A DNA stretch of 64,000 bases from Phocoena phocoena. Its lineage: Eukaryota; Chordata; Mammalia; Artiodactyla; Phocoenidae. Position 1 is the stretch's first letter, and each line of letters begins with the position of its first letter. The stretch spans positions 992,001 through 1,056,000 of the forward strand of contig NW_027077452.1 of assembly GCF_963924675.1 (NCBI RefSeq), written 5' to 3'. Below the pieces are notes generated by a model that saw nothing but the letters and a program-made list of their open reading frames with translations, made no database searches and was not told the DNA's origin. The position numbers and the translations under genes were made by a program. Shown here one piece after another: positions 21,870 through 34,098 of the stretch.

Positions 21870-23616
21870 TTGGCCAAAAAGGGCGTATGCGTTTTTTCCT
21901 GAATATATTCAGGAAAAAACGCATACGCCCTTTTTGGCCAAGTGCATCATTGTCAACGTTCTGCCTCTTTTCCTATGCTTTCAGGGCAATTCCAGTCTAC
22001 CCCCTGCAATCGTTTTCCTGAAATTCTGCCCCGCTTTCAAGTCCCCTTCGCAGGCTTACTTCAATATATTTTTGGAGGATAGCTGTCATTTATAACTCTG
22101 CAGGTTTGTGAATTACATTGCCCCTGAGCTCCTTTCTTCAACTCGCTTTCTTGTGAGCTGGGCACAAAACCGCAGGATTGCTTCAGGCACTAATCTGTTT
22201 CCGGCAGGGCACGCTGAGCCTTTGGTTAATTCCTCTTCCTGGTGGGAAATGAGCATTACATTTGCCCCTGCAGACACCTACAGCTAGTCTCTCATTGGTT
22301 CTCCCTATTCCTGTTCATCTGGCACAGAAATTGCAAGCTGTGCCAAAGAGGAGGTTAAAGGCACTGACTCTCCAAGCGGGGAGAGTGTTAGTAAAGCATC
22401 TGGAATGGTGAACCCGAGGAACAGGATACGAAAACTGAGATGCATTTTAAATCGTTTCCCAATCACACGGTGGACGATACTCTGGGTTTCCCATGCATGT
22501 TTTAGCTGGAGGAAGAATCCCTTGAACCTGGAGAGTTGGGAGCCTTGGAATAGGTACCATGCAGTATGACTTCAAAGGGTCTGCATTTGCTCACCGAAAC
22601 TCACCAATGCTATCAGCCTGAAGTGTCCAGCCTTATGTCTCAACCAGCTCTGGGTGTAGATGTGGTAAATCCCGGTTGCATCACATGCCCTGAGTGAATT
22701 ATTTAAGAATTGCTCTCTATTTCACTGTCTTTGTGTTTTGTTTTTGAAATTTATTTTGATAATGGGATTTATCGGATTTTCACTGCTGCGTTTATGCCGC
22801 TGTACACACGCTTAATTCTCTTACGGAGACATATAAATCCATGGGTTTTAAGATTCTTCCTAGTCAGGTATATTCCTAGGCGTTGAATATGTGGTGTTGA
22901 GTCCATTTCGTAGAGCAAAGAGTAGGTCTAGTCTGTTACATAGTTGGCTTATGGAATGTTATCTGTGCTAATTTCAGTCTTTGGTTTTATGCAGCACCCC
23001 AAGGCACCTTTCCCCATAAGCAAGCACTAGTTGGTTTTCTAAATTTGAGACCCTGTTCTGTTTTGTAATTCAGTTCATGTGTAGTCAAGTTTACATTCCG
23101 TGTATTAGTGATATCTTATGATGTTTCTTTTTCTGTGTGACGTAGTTCACGTAGAATCACCGTACCTGCATCCACTCACTATGCCGCTACGGGCCTGATG
23201 ACACAGATTTCATTGCTGAGTGATATTGCATTGCACGTACGTGCCACAACTTCTTTATCCATTTTTTGCTTTCTGGGATATTTACCTGGTACTGTAGACG
23301 AGCTTCTTGGGAACACGGCCGTCCCAAACTTTGGGGTGGCTGTCTGTTTTTGATTTTAATTTCCGTAAGCTCTAGGACCATAAGTGGAAGTGCCATAGGC
23401 TGTGTTGCTTTGTTTCTTACGTGTTTCAGGAAACACCATACACTTCTCCAGGGTGGCTGCTGGCAATTTACATCCTGCCAATCAGCATAACAAGGCTCCC
23501 TGTTCTCCATATCCTGTCCTACCTTTCTGGATTTTACACTTTATTCAGATGGCCCTTTTGCCCCAGGGGCAGTGAGATTTCATTGTAGTGCAGATTTCCT
23601 TTACAGGCTTGCTTGG
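21870..23616 (+). repeat. Satellite unit U5 (type B)
   Basis: First clear type B unit: 'gtcaacgttctgcctc', 'aattacattg', 'ttgcccctgcag', 'ggagccttggaatagg', 'gtagagcaaagag', 'catagttggc'. The antisense L1-derived block spans about 22,898-23,616. Confidence 0.95.
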
Positions 23617-25363
23617 TTGGCCAAAAAGGGCGTATGCGTTTTTTCCTGAATATATTCAGGAAAAAACGCATACGCCCTTTTTGGCCAAGTGCATCATTGT
23701 CGACGTTGTGCCTCTTTTCCTATGCTTTCAGGGCAATTCCAGTCTACCCCCTGCAATCGTTTTCCTGAAATTCTGCCCCGCTTTCAAGTCCACTTCGCAG
23801 GCTTACTTCAATATACTTTTGGAAGGTAGCTGTCATTTATAACTCTGCAGGTTTGTGAAATACAGTGTCCCTGAGCTCCTTTCTTCAACTCGCTTTCTTG
23901 TGAGCTGGGCACAAAACTGCAGGATTGCTTCAGGCCCTAATCTGTTTCCGGCAGGGCACGCTGAGCCTTTGGTTAATTCCTCTTCCTGGTGGGCAATGAG
24001 CGTTACATTTGCCCGTGCAGACACCTATAGCTAGTCTCTCATTGGTTCTCCCTATTACTGTTCATCTTGCACAGAAATTGTAAGCTGTGCCAAACAGGAG
24101 GTTAAAGGCACTGACTCTCCAAGCGGGGAGAGTGTTAGTAAAGCATCTGGAATGGTGAACCCGAGGACCAGGGTACGAAAACTGAGATGCATTTTAAATC
24201 GTTTCCCAATCACACGTTGGACCATACTGTGGGTTTCCCATGCATGTTTTAGCTGGAGGAAGAATCCCTTGAACCTGGAGAGTTGGGAGCCATGGAATAG
24301 GTACCATGCAGTATGACTTCAAAGGGTCTGCATTTGCTCACTGAAACTCACCAATGCTATCAGCCTGAAGTGTCCAGCCTTATGTCTCAACCAGCTCTGG
24401 GTGTAGATGTGTTAAATCCAGGTTGCATCACATGCCCTGAGTGAATTATTTAAGAATTGCTCTCTATTTCACTGTCTTTGTGTTTTGTTTTTGAAATTTA
24501 TTTTGATAATGGGATTTATCGGATTTTCACTGCTGCGTTTATGCCGCTGTACACACGCTTAATTCTCTTACGGAGACATATAAATCCATGGGTTTTAAGA
24601 TTCTTCCTAGTCAGGTATATTCCTAGGCGTTGAATATGTGGTGTTGAGTCCATTTCGTTGAGCAAGGAGTAGGTCTAGTCTGTTACATATTTGGCTTATG
24701 GAATGTTTTCTGTGCTAATTTCAGTCTCTGGTTTTATGCAGCACCCCAAGGCACCTTTCCCCATAAGCAAGCACTAGATGGTTTTCTAAATTTGAGACCC
24801 TGTTCTGTTTTGTAATTCAGTTCATGTGTAGTCAAGTTTACATTCCGTGTATTAGTGATATCTTATGATGTTTCTTTTTCTGTGTGACGTAGTTCACGTA
24901 GAATCACCGTACCTGCATCCACTCACTATGCCGCTACGGGCCTGATGACACAGATTTCATTGCTGAGTGATATTGCATTGCACGTACGTGCCACAACTTC
25001 TTTATCCATTTTTTGCTTTCTGGGATATTTACCTGGTACTGTAGACGAGCTTCTTGGGAACACAGCCGTCCCAAAGTTTGGGGTGGCTGTCTGTTTTTGA
25101 TTTTAATTTCCGTAAGCTCTAGGACCATAAGTGCAATTGCCATAGGCTGTGTTGCTTTGTTTCTTACGTGTTTCAGGAAACACCATACACTTCTCCAGGG
25201 TGGCTGCTGGCAATTTACATCCTGCCAATCAGCATAACAAGGCTCCCTGTTCTCCATATCCTGTCCTACCTTTCTGGATTTTACAGTTTTTTCAGATGGC
25301 CCTTTTGCCCCGGGGGCAGTGAGATTTCATTGTAGTGCAGATTTCCTTTACAGGCTTGCTTGG
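23617..25363 (+). repeat. Satellite unit U6 (type A)
   Basis: Type A with private bases 'gtccacttcgc', 'cagtgtccctg', 'cctattactg', 'gaatgttttctg' and 'cactagatgg'. It ends with 'ttacagttttttcag' and the ccccgggggcag form. Confidence 0.95.
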
Positions 25364-27110
25364 TTGGCCAAAAAGGGCGTATGCGTTTTTTCCTGAATAT
25401 ATTCAGGAAAAAACGCATACGCCCTTTTTGGCCAAGTGCATCATTGTCGACGTTGTGCCTCTTTTCCTATGCTTTCAGGGCAATTCCAGTCTACCCCCTG
25501 CAATCGTTTTCCTGAAATTCTGCCCCGCTTTCAAGTCCCCTTCGCAGGCTTACTTCAATATACTTTTGGAAGATAGCTGTCATTTATAACTCTGCAGGTT
25601 TGTGAAATACAGTGCCCCTGAGCTCCTTTCTTCAACTCGCTTTCTTGTGAGCTGGGCACAAAACCGCAGGATTGCTTCAGGCACTAATCTGTTTCCAGCA
25701 GGGCACGCTGAGCCTTTGGTTAATTCCTCTTCCTGGTGGGAAATTAGCGTTACATTTGCCCGTGCAGACACCTACAGCTAGTCTCTCATTGGTTCTCCCT
25801 ATTCCTGTTCCTCTTGCACAGAAATTGCAAGCTGTGCCAAAAAGGAGGTTAAAGGCACTGACTCTCCAAGCGGGGAGAGTGTTAGTAAAGCATCTGGAAT
25901 GGTGAACCCGAGGACCAGGATACGAAAACTGAGATGCATTTTAAATCGTTTCCCAATCACACGGTAGACGATACTCTGGGTTTCCCATGCATGTTTTAGC
26001 TGGAGGAAGAATCCCTTGAACCTGGAGAGTTGGGACCCATGGAATGGGTACCATGCAGTATGACTTCAAAGGGTCTGCATTTGCTCACCGAAACTCACCA
26101 ATGCTATCAGCCTGAAGTGTCCAGCCTTATGTCTCAACCAGCTCTGGGTGTAGATGTGGTCATTCCCGGTTGCATCACATGCCCTGAGTGAATTATTTAA
26201 GAATTGCTCCCTATTTCACTGTCTTTGTGTTTTGGTTTCGAAATTTATTTGGATAATGGGATTTATCGGATTTTCACTGCTGCGTTTATGCCGCTGTACA
26301 CACGCTTAATTCTCTTATGGAGACATATAAATCCATGGGTTTTAAGATACTTCCTAGTCAGGTATATTCCTAGGCGTTGAATATGTGGTGTTGAGTCCAT
26401 TTCGTTGAGCAAGGAGTAGGTCTTGTCTATTACATATTTGGCTTATGGAAAGTTATCTGTGCTAATTTCAGTCTCTGGTTTTATGCAGCACCCCAACGCA
26501 CCTTTCCCCATAAGCAAGCACTAGTTGGTTTTCTAAATTTGAGACCCTGTTCTGTTTTGTAATTCAGTTCATGTGTAGTCAAGTTTACATTCCGTGTATT
26601 AGTGATATCTTATGATGTTTCTTTTTCTGTGTGACGTAGTTCACGTAGAATCACCGTACCTGCATCCACTCACTATGCCGCTACGGGCCTGATGACACAG
26701 ATTTCATTGCTGAGTGATATTGCATTGTACGTACGTGCCACAACTTCTTTATCCATTTTTTGCTTTCTGGGATATTTACCTGATACTGTAGACGAGCTTC
26801 TTGTGAACACAGCCGTCCCAAATATTGGGGTGGCTGTCTGTTTTTGATTTAAACTTCCATAAGCTATAGGACCATAAGTGGAAGTGCCATAGGCTGTGTT
26901 GCTTTATTTCTTACGTGTTTCAGGAAACACCATACACTTCTCCAGGGTGGCTGCTGGCAATTTACATCCTGCCAATCAGCATAACAAGGCTCCCTGTTCT
27001 CCATATCCTGTCCTACCTTTCTGGATTTTACACTTTTTTCAGATGGCCCTTTTGCCCGGGGGGCAGTGAGACTTCATTGTAGTGCAGATTTCCTTTACAG
27101 GCTTGCTTGG
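25364..27110 (+). repeat. Satellite unit U7 (type C)
   Basis: Type C: 'ggaagatagctg', 'aaattagcg'. Private bases are 'caaaaaggagg', 'cacggtagacg' and 'aagatacttcc'. The 8,735-bp duplication begins within its last third, near 26,385. Confidence 0.95.
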
Positions 27111-28857
27111 TTGGCCAAAAAGGGCGTATGCGTTTTTTCCTGAATATATTCAGGAAAAAACGCATACGCCCTTTTTGGCCAAGTGCATCATTGTCGACCT
27201 TCTGCCTCTTTTCCTATGCTTTCAGGGCAATTCCAGTCTACCCCCTGCAATCGTTTTCCTGAAATTCTGCCCCGCTTTCAAGTCCCCTTCGCAGGCTTAC
27301 TTCAATATATTTTTGGAGGATAGCTGTCATTTATAACTCTGCATGTTTGTGAATTACATTGCCCCTGAGCTCCTTCCTTCAACTCGCTTTCTTGTGAGCT
27401 GGGCACAAAACCGCAGGATTGCTTCAGGCACTAATCTGTTTCCGGCAGGGCACGCTGAGCCTTTGGTTAATTCCTCTTCCTGGTGGGAAATGAGCATTAC
27501 ATTTGCCCCTGCAGACACCTACAGCTAGTCTCTCATTGGTTCTCCCTATTCCTGTTCATCTGGCACAGAAATTGCAAGCTGTGCCAAAGAGGAGGTTAAA
27601 GGCACTGACTCTCCAAGCGGGGAGAGTGTTAGTAAAGCATCTGGAATGGTGAACCCGAGGAACAGGATACGAAAAATGAGATGCATTTTAAATCGTTTCC
27701 CAATCACACGGTGGACGATACTCTGGGTTTCCCATGCATGTTTTAGCTGGAGGAAGAATCCCTTGAACCTGGAGAGTTGGGAGCCTTGGAATAGGTACCA
27801 TGCAGTATGACTTCAAAGGGTCTGCATTTGCTCACCGAAACTCACCAATGCTATCAGCCTGAAGTGTCCAGCCTTATGTCTCAACCAGCTCTGGGTGTAG
27901 ATGTGTTAAATCTAGGTTGCATCACATGCCCTGAGTGAATTATTTAAGAATTGCTCTCTATTTCACTGTCTTTGTGTTTTGTTTTTGAAATTTATTTTGA
28001 TAATGGGATTTATCGGATTTTCACTGCTGCGTTTATGCCACTGTGCACACGCTTAATTCTCTTAAGGAGACATATAAATCCATGGGTTTTAAGATTCTTC
28101 CTAGTCAGGTATATTCCTAGGCGTTGAATATGTGGTGTTGAGTCCATTTCGTAGAGCAAAGAGTAGGTCTAGTCTGTTACATAGTTGGCTTATGGAATGT
28201 TATCTGTGCTAATTTCAGTCTTTGGTTTTATGCAGCACCCCAAGGCACCTTTCCCCATAAGCAAGCACTAGTTGGTTTTCTAAATTTGAGACCCTGTTCT
28301 GTTTTGTAATTCAGTTCATGTGTAGTCAAGTTTACATTCCGTGTATTAGTGATATCTTATGATGTTTCTTTTTCTGTGTGACGTAGTTCACGTAGAATCA
28401 CCGTACCTGCATCCACTCACTATGCCGCTACGGGCCTGATGACACAGATTTCATTGCTGAGTGATATTGCATTGCACGTACGTGCCACAACTTCTTTATC
28501 CATTTTTTGCTTTCTGGGATATTTACCTGGTACTGTAGACGAGCTTCTTGGGAACACGGCCGTCCCAAACTTTGGGGTGGCTGTCTGTTTTTGATTTTAA
28601 TTTCCGTAAGCTATAGGACCATAAGTGGAAGTGCCATAGGCTGTGTTGCTTTGTTTCTTACGTGTTTCAGGAAACACCATACACTTCTCCAGGGTGGCTG
28701 CTGGCAATTTACATCATGCCAATCAGCATAACAAGGCTCCCTGTTCTCCATATCCTGTCCTACCTTTCTGGATTTTACACTTTATTCAGATGGCCCTTTT
28801 GCCCCAGGGGCAGTGAGATTTCATTGTAGTGCAGATTTCCTTTACAGGCTTGCTTGG
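27111..28857 (+). repeat. Satellite unit U8 (type B, duplicated as U13)
   Basis: Private variants are 'gtcgaccttctgcc', 'ctgcatgtttgtg', 'ccttccttcaac', 'cgaaaaatgag' and 'tgccactgtgcacacg'. Near its end 'catcatgcc' differs from U13. Confidence 0.95.
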
Positions 28858-30604
28858 TTGGCCAAAAAGGGCGTATGCGTTTTTTCCTGAATATATTCAG
28901 GAAAAAACGCATACGCCCTTTTTGGCCAAGTGCATCATTGTCGACGTTGTGCCTCTTTTCCTATGCTTTCAGGGCAATTCCAGTCTACCCCCTGCAATCG
29001 TTTTCCTGAAATACTGCCCCGCTTTCAAGTCCCCTTCGCAGGCTTACTTCAATATACTTTTGGAAGGTAGCTGTCATTTATAACTCTGCAGGTTTGTGAA
29101 ATACAGTGCCCCTGAGCTCCTTTCTTCAACTCGCTTTCTTGTGAGCTGGGCACAAAACTGCAGGATTGCTTCAGGCCCTAATCTGTTTCCGGCAGGGCAC
29201 GCTGAGCCTTTGGTTAATTCCTCTTCCTGGTGGGAAATGAGCGTTACATTTGCCCGTGCAGACACCTATAGCTAGTCTCTCATTGGTTCTCCCTATTCCT
29301 GTTCATCTTGCACAGAAATTGTAAGCTGTGCCAAACAGGAGGTTAAAGGCACTGACTCTCCAAGCGGGGAGAGTGTTAGTAAAGCATCTGGAATGGTGAA
29401 CCCGAGGACCAGGGTACGAAAACTGAGATGCATTTTAAATCGTTTCCCAATCACACGTTGGACCATACTGTGGGTTTCCCATGCATGTTTTAGCTGGAGG
29501 AAGAATCCCTTGAACCTGGAGAGTTGGGAGCCATGGAATAGGTACCATGCAGTATGACTTCAAAGGGTCTGCATTTGCTCACCGAAACTCACCAATGCTA
29601 TCAGCCTGAAGTGTCCAGCCTTATGTCTCAACCAGCTCTGGGTGTAGATGTGTTAAATCCAGGTTGCATCACATGCCCTGAGTGAATTATTTAAGAATTG
29701 CTCTCTATTTCACTGTCTTTGTGTTTTGTTTTTGAAATTTATTTTGATAATGGGATTTATCGGATTTTCACTGCTGCGTTTATGCCGCTGTACACACGCT
29801 TAATTCTCTTACGGAGACAGATAAATCCATGGGTTTTAAGATTCTTCCTAGTCAGGTATATTCCTAGGCGTTGAATATGTGGTGTTGAGTCCATTTCGTT
29901 GAGCAAGGAGTAGGTCTAGTCTGTTACATATTTGGCTTATGGAATCTTATCTGTGCTAATTTCAGTCTCTGGTTTTATGCAGCACCCCAAGGCACCTTTC
30001 CCCATAAGCAAGCACTAGTTGGTTTTCTAAATTTGAGACCCTGTTCTGTTTTGTAATTCAGTTCATGTGTAGTCAAGTTTACATTCCGTGTATTAGTGAT
30101 ATCTTATGATGTTTCTTTTTCTGTGTGACGTAGTTCACGTAGAATCACCGTACCTGCATCCACTCACTATGCCGCTACGGGCCTGATGACACAGATTTCA
30201 TTGCTGAGTGATATTGCATTGCACGTACGTGCCACAAATTCTTTATCCATTTTTTGCTTTCTGGGATATTTACCTGGTACTCTAGACGAGCTTCTTGGGA
30301 ACACAGCCGTCCCAAAGTTTGGGGTGGCTGTCTGTTTTTGATTTTAATTTCCGTAAGCTCTAGGACCATAAGTGCAATTGCCATAGGCTGTGTTGCTTTG
30401 TTTCTTTCGTGTTTCAGGAAACACCATACACTTCTCCAGGGTGGCTGCTGGCAATTTACATCCTGCCAATCAGCATAACAAGGCTCCCTGTTCTCCATAT
30501 CCTGTCCTACCTTTCTGGATTTTACAGTTTTTTCAGATGGCCCTTTTGCCCCGGGGGCAGTGAGATTTCATTGTAGTGCAGATTTCCTTTACAGGCTTGC
30601 TTGG
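28858..30604 (+). repeat. Satellite unit U9 (type A, duplicated as U14)
   Basis: Private variants are 'aaatactgcc', 'agacagataaatcc', 'gaatcttatctg', 'cacaaattcttt', 'gtactctagacg' and 'tttctttcgtg'. Confidence 0.95.
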
Positions 30605-32351
30605 TTGGCCAAAAAGGGCGTATGCGTTTTTTCCTGAATATATTCAGGAAAAAACGCATACGCCCTTTTTGGCCAAGTGCATCATTGTCGACGTTGTGCC
30701 TCTTTTCCTATGCTTTCAGGGCAATTCCAGTCTACCCCCTGCAATCGTTTTCCTGAAATTCTGCCCCGCTTTCAAGTCCCCTTCGCAGGCTTACTTCAAT
30801 ATACTTTTGGAAGATAGCTGTCATTTATAACTCTGCAGGTTTGTGAAATACAGTGCCCCTGAGCTCCTTTCTTCAACTCGCTTTCTTGTGAGCTGGGCAC
30901 AAAACCGCAGGATTGCTTCAGGCACTAATCTGTTTCCAGCAGGGCACGCTGAGCCTTTGGTTAATTCCTCTTCCTGGTGGGAAATTAGCGTTACATTTGC
31001 CCGTGCAGACACCTACAGCTAGTCTCTCATTGGTTCTCCCTATTCCTGTTCCTCTTGCACAGAAATAGCAAGCTGTGCCAAACAGGAGGTTAAAGGCACT
31101 GACTCTCCAAGCGGGGAGAGTGTTAGTAAAGCATCTGGAATGGTGAACCCGAGGACCAGGATACGAAAACTGAGATGCATTTTAAATCGTTTCCCAATCA
31201 CACGGTGGACGATACTCTGGGTTTCCCATGCATGTTTTAGCTGGAGGAAGAATCCCTTGAACCTGGAGAGTTGGGACCCATGGAATGGGTACCATGCAGT
31301 ATGACTTCAAAGGGTCTGCATTTGCTTACCGAAACTCACCAATGCTATCAGCCTGAAGTGTCCAGCCTAATGTCTCAACCAGCTCTGGATGTAGATGTGG
31401 TCAATCACGGTTGCATCACATGTCCTGAGTGAATTATTTAAGAATTGCTCCCTATTTCACTGTCTTTGTGTTTTGGTTTCGAAATTTATTTGGATAATGG
31501 GATTTATCGGATTTTCACTGCTGCGTTTATGCCGCTGTACACACGCTTAATTCTCTTACGGAGACATATAAATCCATGGGTTTTAAGATTCTTCCTAGTC
31601 AGGTATATTCCTAGGCGTTGAATATGTGGTGTTGAGTCCATTTCGTTGAGCAAGGAGTAGGTCTTGTCTATTACATATTTGGCTTATGGAAAGTTATCTG
31701 TGCTAATTTCAGTCTCTGGTTTTATGCAGCACCCCAACGCACCTTTCCCCATAAGCAAGCACTAGCTGGTTTTCTAAATTTGAGACCCTGTTCTGTTTTG
31801 TAATTCAGTTCATGTGTAGTCAAGTTTACATTCCGTGTATTAGTGATATCTTATGATGTTTCTTTTTCTGTGTGACGTAGTTCACGTAGAATCACCGTAC
31901 CTGCATCCACTCACTATGCCGCTACGGGCCTGATGACACAGATTTCATTGCTGAGTGATATTGCATTGTACGTACGTGCCACAACTTCTTTATCCATTTT
32001 TTGCTTTCTGGGATATTTACCTGATACTGTAGACGAGCTTCTTGTGAACACAGCCGTCCCAAATATTGGGGTGGCTGTCTGTTTTTGATTTAAACTTCCA
32101 TAAGCTATAGGACCATAAGTGGAAGTGCCATAGGCTGTGTTGTTTTATTTCTTACGTGTTTCAGGAAACACCATACACTTCTCCAGGGTGGCTGCTGGCA
32201 ATTTACATCCTGCCAATCAGCATAACAAGGCTCCCTGTTCTCCATATCCTGTCCTACCTTTCTGGATTTTACACTTTTTTCAGATGGCCCTTTTGCCCGG
32301 GGGGCAGGGAGACTTCATTGTAGTGCAGATTTCCTTTACAGGCTTGCTTGG
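30605..32351 (+). repeat. Satellite unit U10 (type C, duplicated as U15)
   Basis: Variants are 'agaaatagcaag', 'tttgcttaccg', 'cctaatgtctc', 'ctggatgtag', 'cacatgtcctg' and 'actagctgg'. It ends with 'gttgttttatttc' and 'ggcagggag'. Confidence 0.95.
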
Positions 32352-34098
32352 TTGGCCAAAAAGGGCGTATGCGTTTTTTCCTGAATATATTCAGGAAAAA
32401 ACGCATACGCCCTTTTTGGCCAAGTGCATCATTGTCGACGTTCTGCCTCTTTTCCTATGCTTTCAGGGCAATTCCAGTCTACCCCCTGCAATCGTTTTCC
32501 TGAAATTCTGCCCCGCTTTCAAGTCCCCTTCGCAGGTTTACTTCAATATATTTTTGGAGGATAGCTGTCATTTATAACTCTGCAGGTTTGTGAATTACAT
32601 TGCCCCTGAGCTCCTTTCTTCAACTCGCTTTCTTGTGAGCTGGGCACAAAACCGCAGGATTGCTTCAGGCACTAATCTGTTTCCGGCAGGGCATGCTGAG
32701 CCTTTGGTTAATTCCTCTTCCTGGTGGGAAATGAGCATTACATTTGCCCCTGCAGACACCTACAGCTAGTCTCTCATTGGTTCTCCCTATTCCTGTTCAT
32801 CTGGCACAGAAATTGCAAGCTGTGCCAAAGAGGAGGTTAAAGGCACTGACTCTCCAAGCGGGGAGAGTGTTAGTAAAGCATCTGGAATGGTGAACCCGAG
32901 GAACAGGATACGAAAACTGAGATGCATTTTAAATCGTTTCCCAATCACACGGTGGACGATACTCTGGGTTTCCCATGCATGTTTTAGCTGGAGGAAGAAT
33001 CCCTTGAACCTGGAGAATTGGGACCCATGGAATGGGTACCATGCAGTATGACTTCAAAGGGTCTGCATTTGCTCACCGAAACCCACCAATGCTATCAGCC
33101 TGAAGTGTCCAGCCTTATGTCTCAACCAGCTCTGGGTGTAGATGTGGTCATTCCCGGTTGCATCACATGCCCTGAGTGAATTATTTAAGAATTGCTCTCT
33201 ATTTCACTGTCTTTGTGTTTTGTTTTCTAAATTAATTTGGATAATGGGATTTATCGGATTTTCACTGCTGCGTTTCGGCCGCTGTACACACGCTTGATTC
33301 TCTTATGGAGACATATAAATCCATGGGTTTTAAGATTCTTCCTAGTCAGGTATATTCCTAGGCGTTGAATATGTGGTGTTGAGTCCATTTCGTTGAGCAA
33401 GGAGTAGGTCTTGTCTATTACATATTTGGCTCATGGAATGTTATCTGTGCTAATTTCAGTCTCTCGTTTTATGCAGCACCCCAAGGCACCTTTCCCCATA
33501 AGCAAACACTAGTTGGTTTTCTAAATTTGCAACCCTGTTCTGTTTTGTAATTCAGTTCATGTGTAGTCAAGTTTACATTCCGTGTATTAGTGATATCTTA
33601 TGATGTTTCTTTTTCTGTGTGACGTAGTTCACGTAGAATCACCGTACCTGCATCCACTCACTATGCCGCTACGGGCCTGATGACACAGATTTCATTGCTG
33701 AGTGATATTGCATTGTACGTACGTGCCACAACTTCTTTATCCATTTTTTGCTTTCTGGGATATTTACCTGATACTGTAGACGAGCTTCTTGTGAACACAG
33801 CCGTCCCAAATATTGGGGTGGCTGTCTGTTTTTGATTTTAATTTCCGTAAGCTCTAGGACCATAAGTGCAATTGCCATAGGCTGTGTTGCTTTGTTTCTT
33901 ACGTGTTTCAGGAAACACCATACACATCTCCAGGGTGGCTGCTGGCAATTTACATCCTGCCAATCAGCATAACAAGGCTCCCTGTTCTCCATATCCTGTC
34001 CTACCTTTCTGGATTTTACACTTTTTTCAGATGGCCCTTTTGCCCGGGGGGCAGTGAGATTTCATTGTAGTGCAGATTTCCTTTACAGGCTTGCTTGG
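32352..34098 (+). repeat. Satellite unit U11 (type B', duplicated as U16)
   Basis: Variants are 'gcaggtttacttc', 'gggcatgctgag', 'aaacccacc', 'tctaaattaatttgg', 'tttcggccgc', 'ggctcatgg', 'tctctcgtt', 'ttgcaaccc' and 'cacatctcc'. Confidence 0.95.

Noticed and set aside
23187..23510. Open frame of about 107 codons on the minus strand of most units
   Set aside because: Its C-terminal part is a decayed L1 ORF2 tail; indels in other units (for example near 19,802 and 56,393) disrupt it, and its conservation equals that of the unit as a whole.
32137..32577. Open frame of 146 codons in B'-preceding units
   Set aside because: It is an extension of the 84-codon frame caused by a single-base change upstream of the palindrome; it translates antisense L1 and the palindrome.
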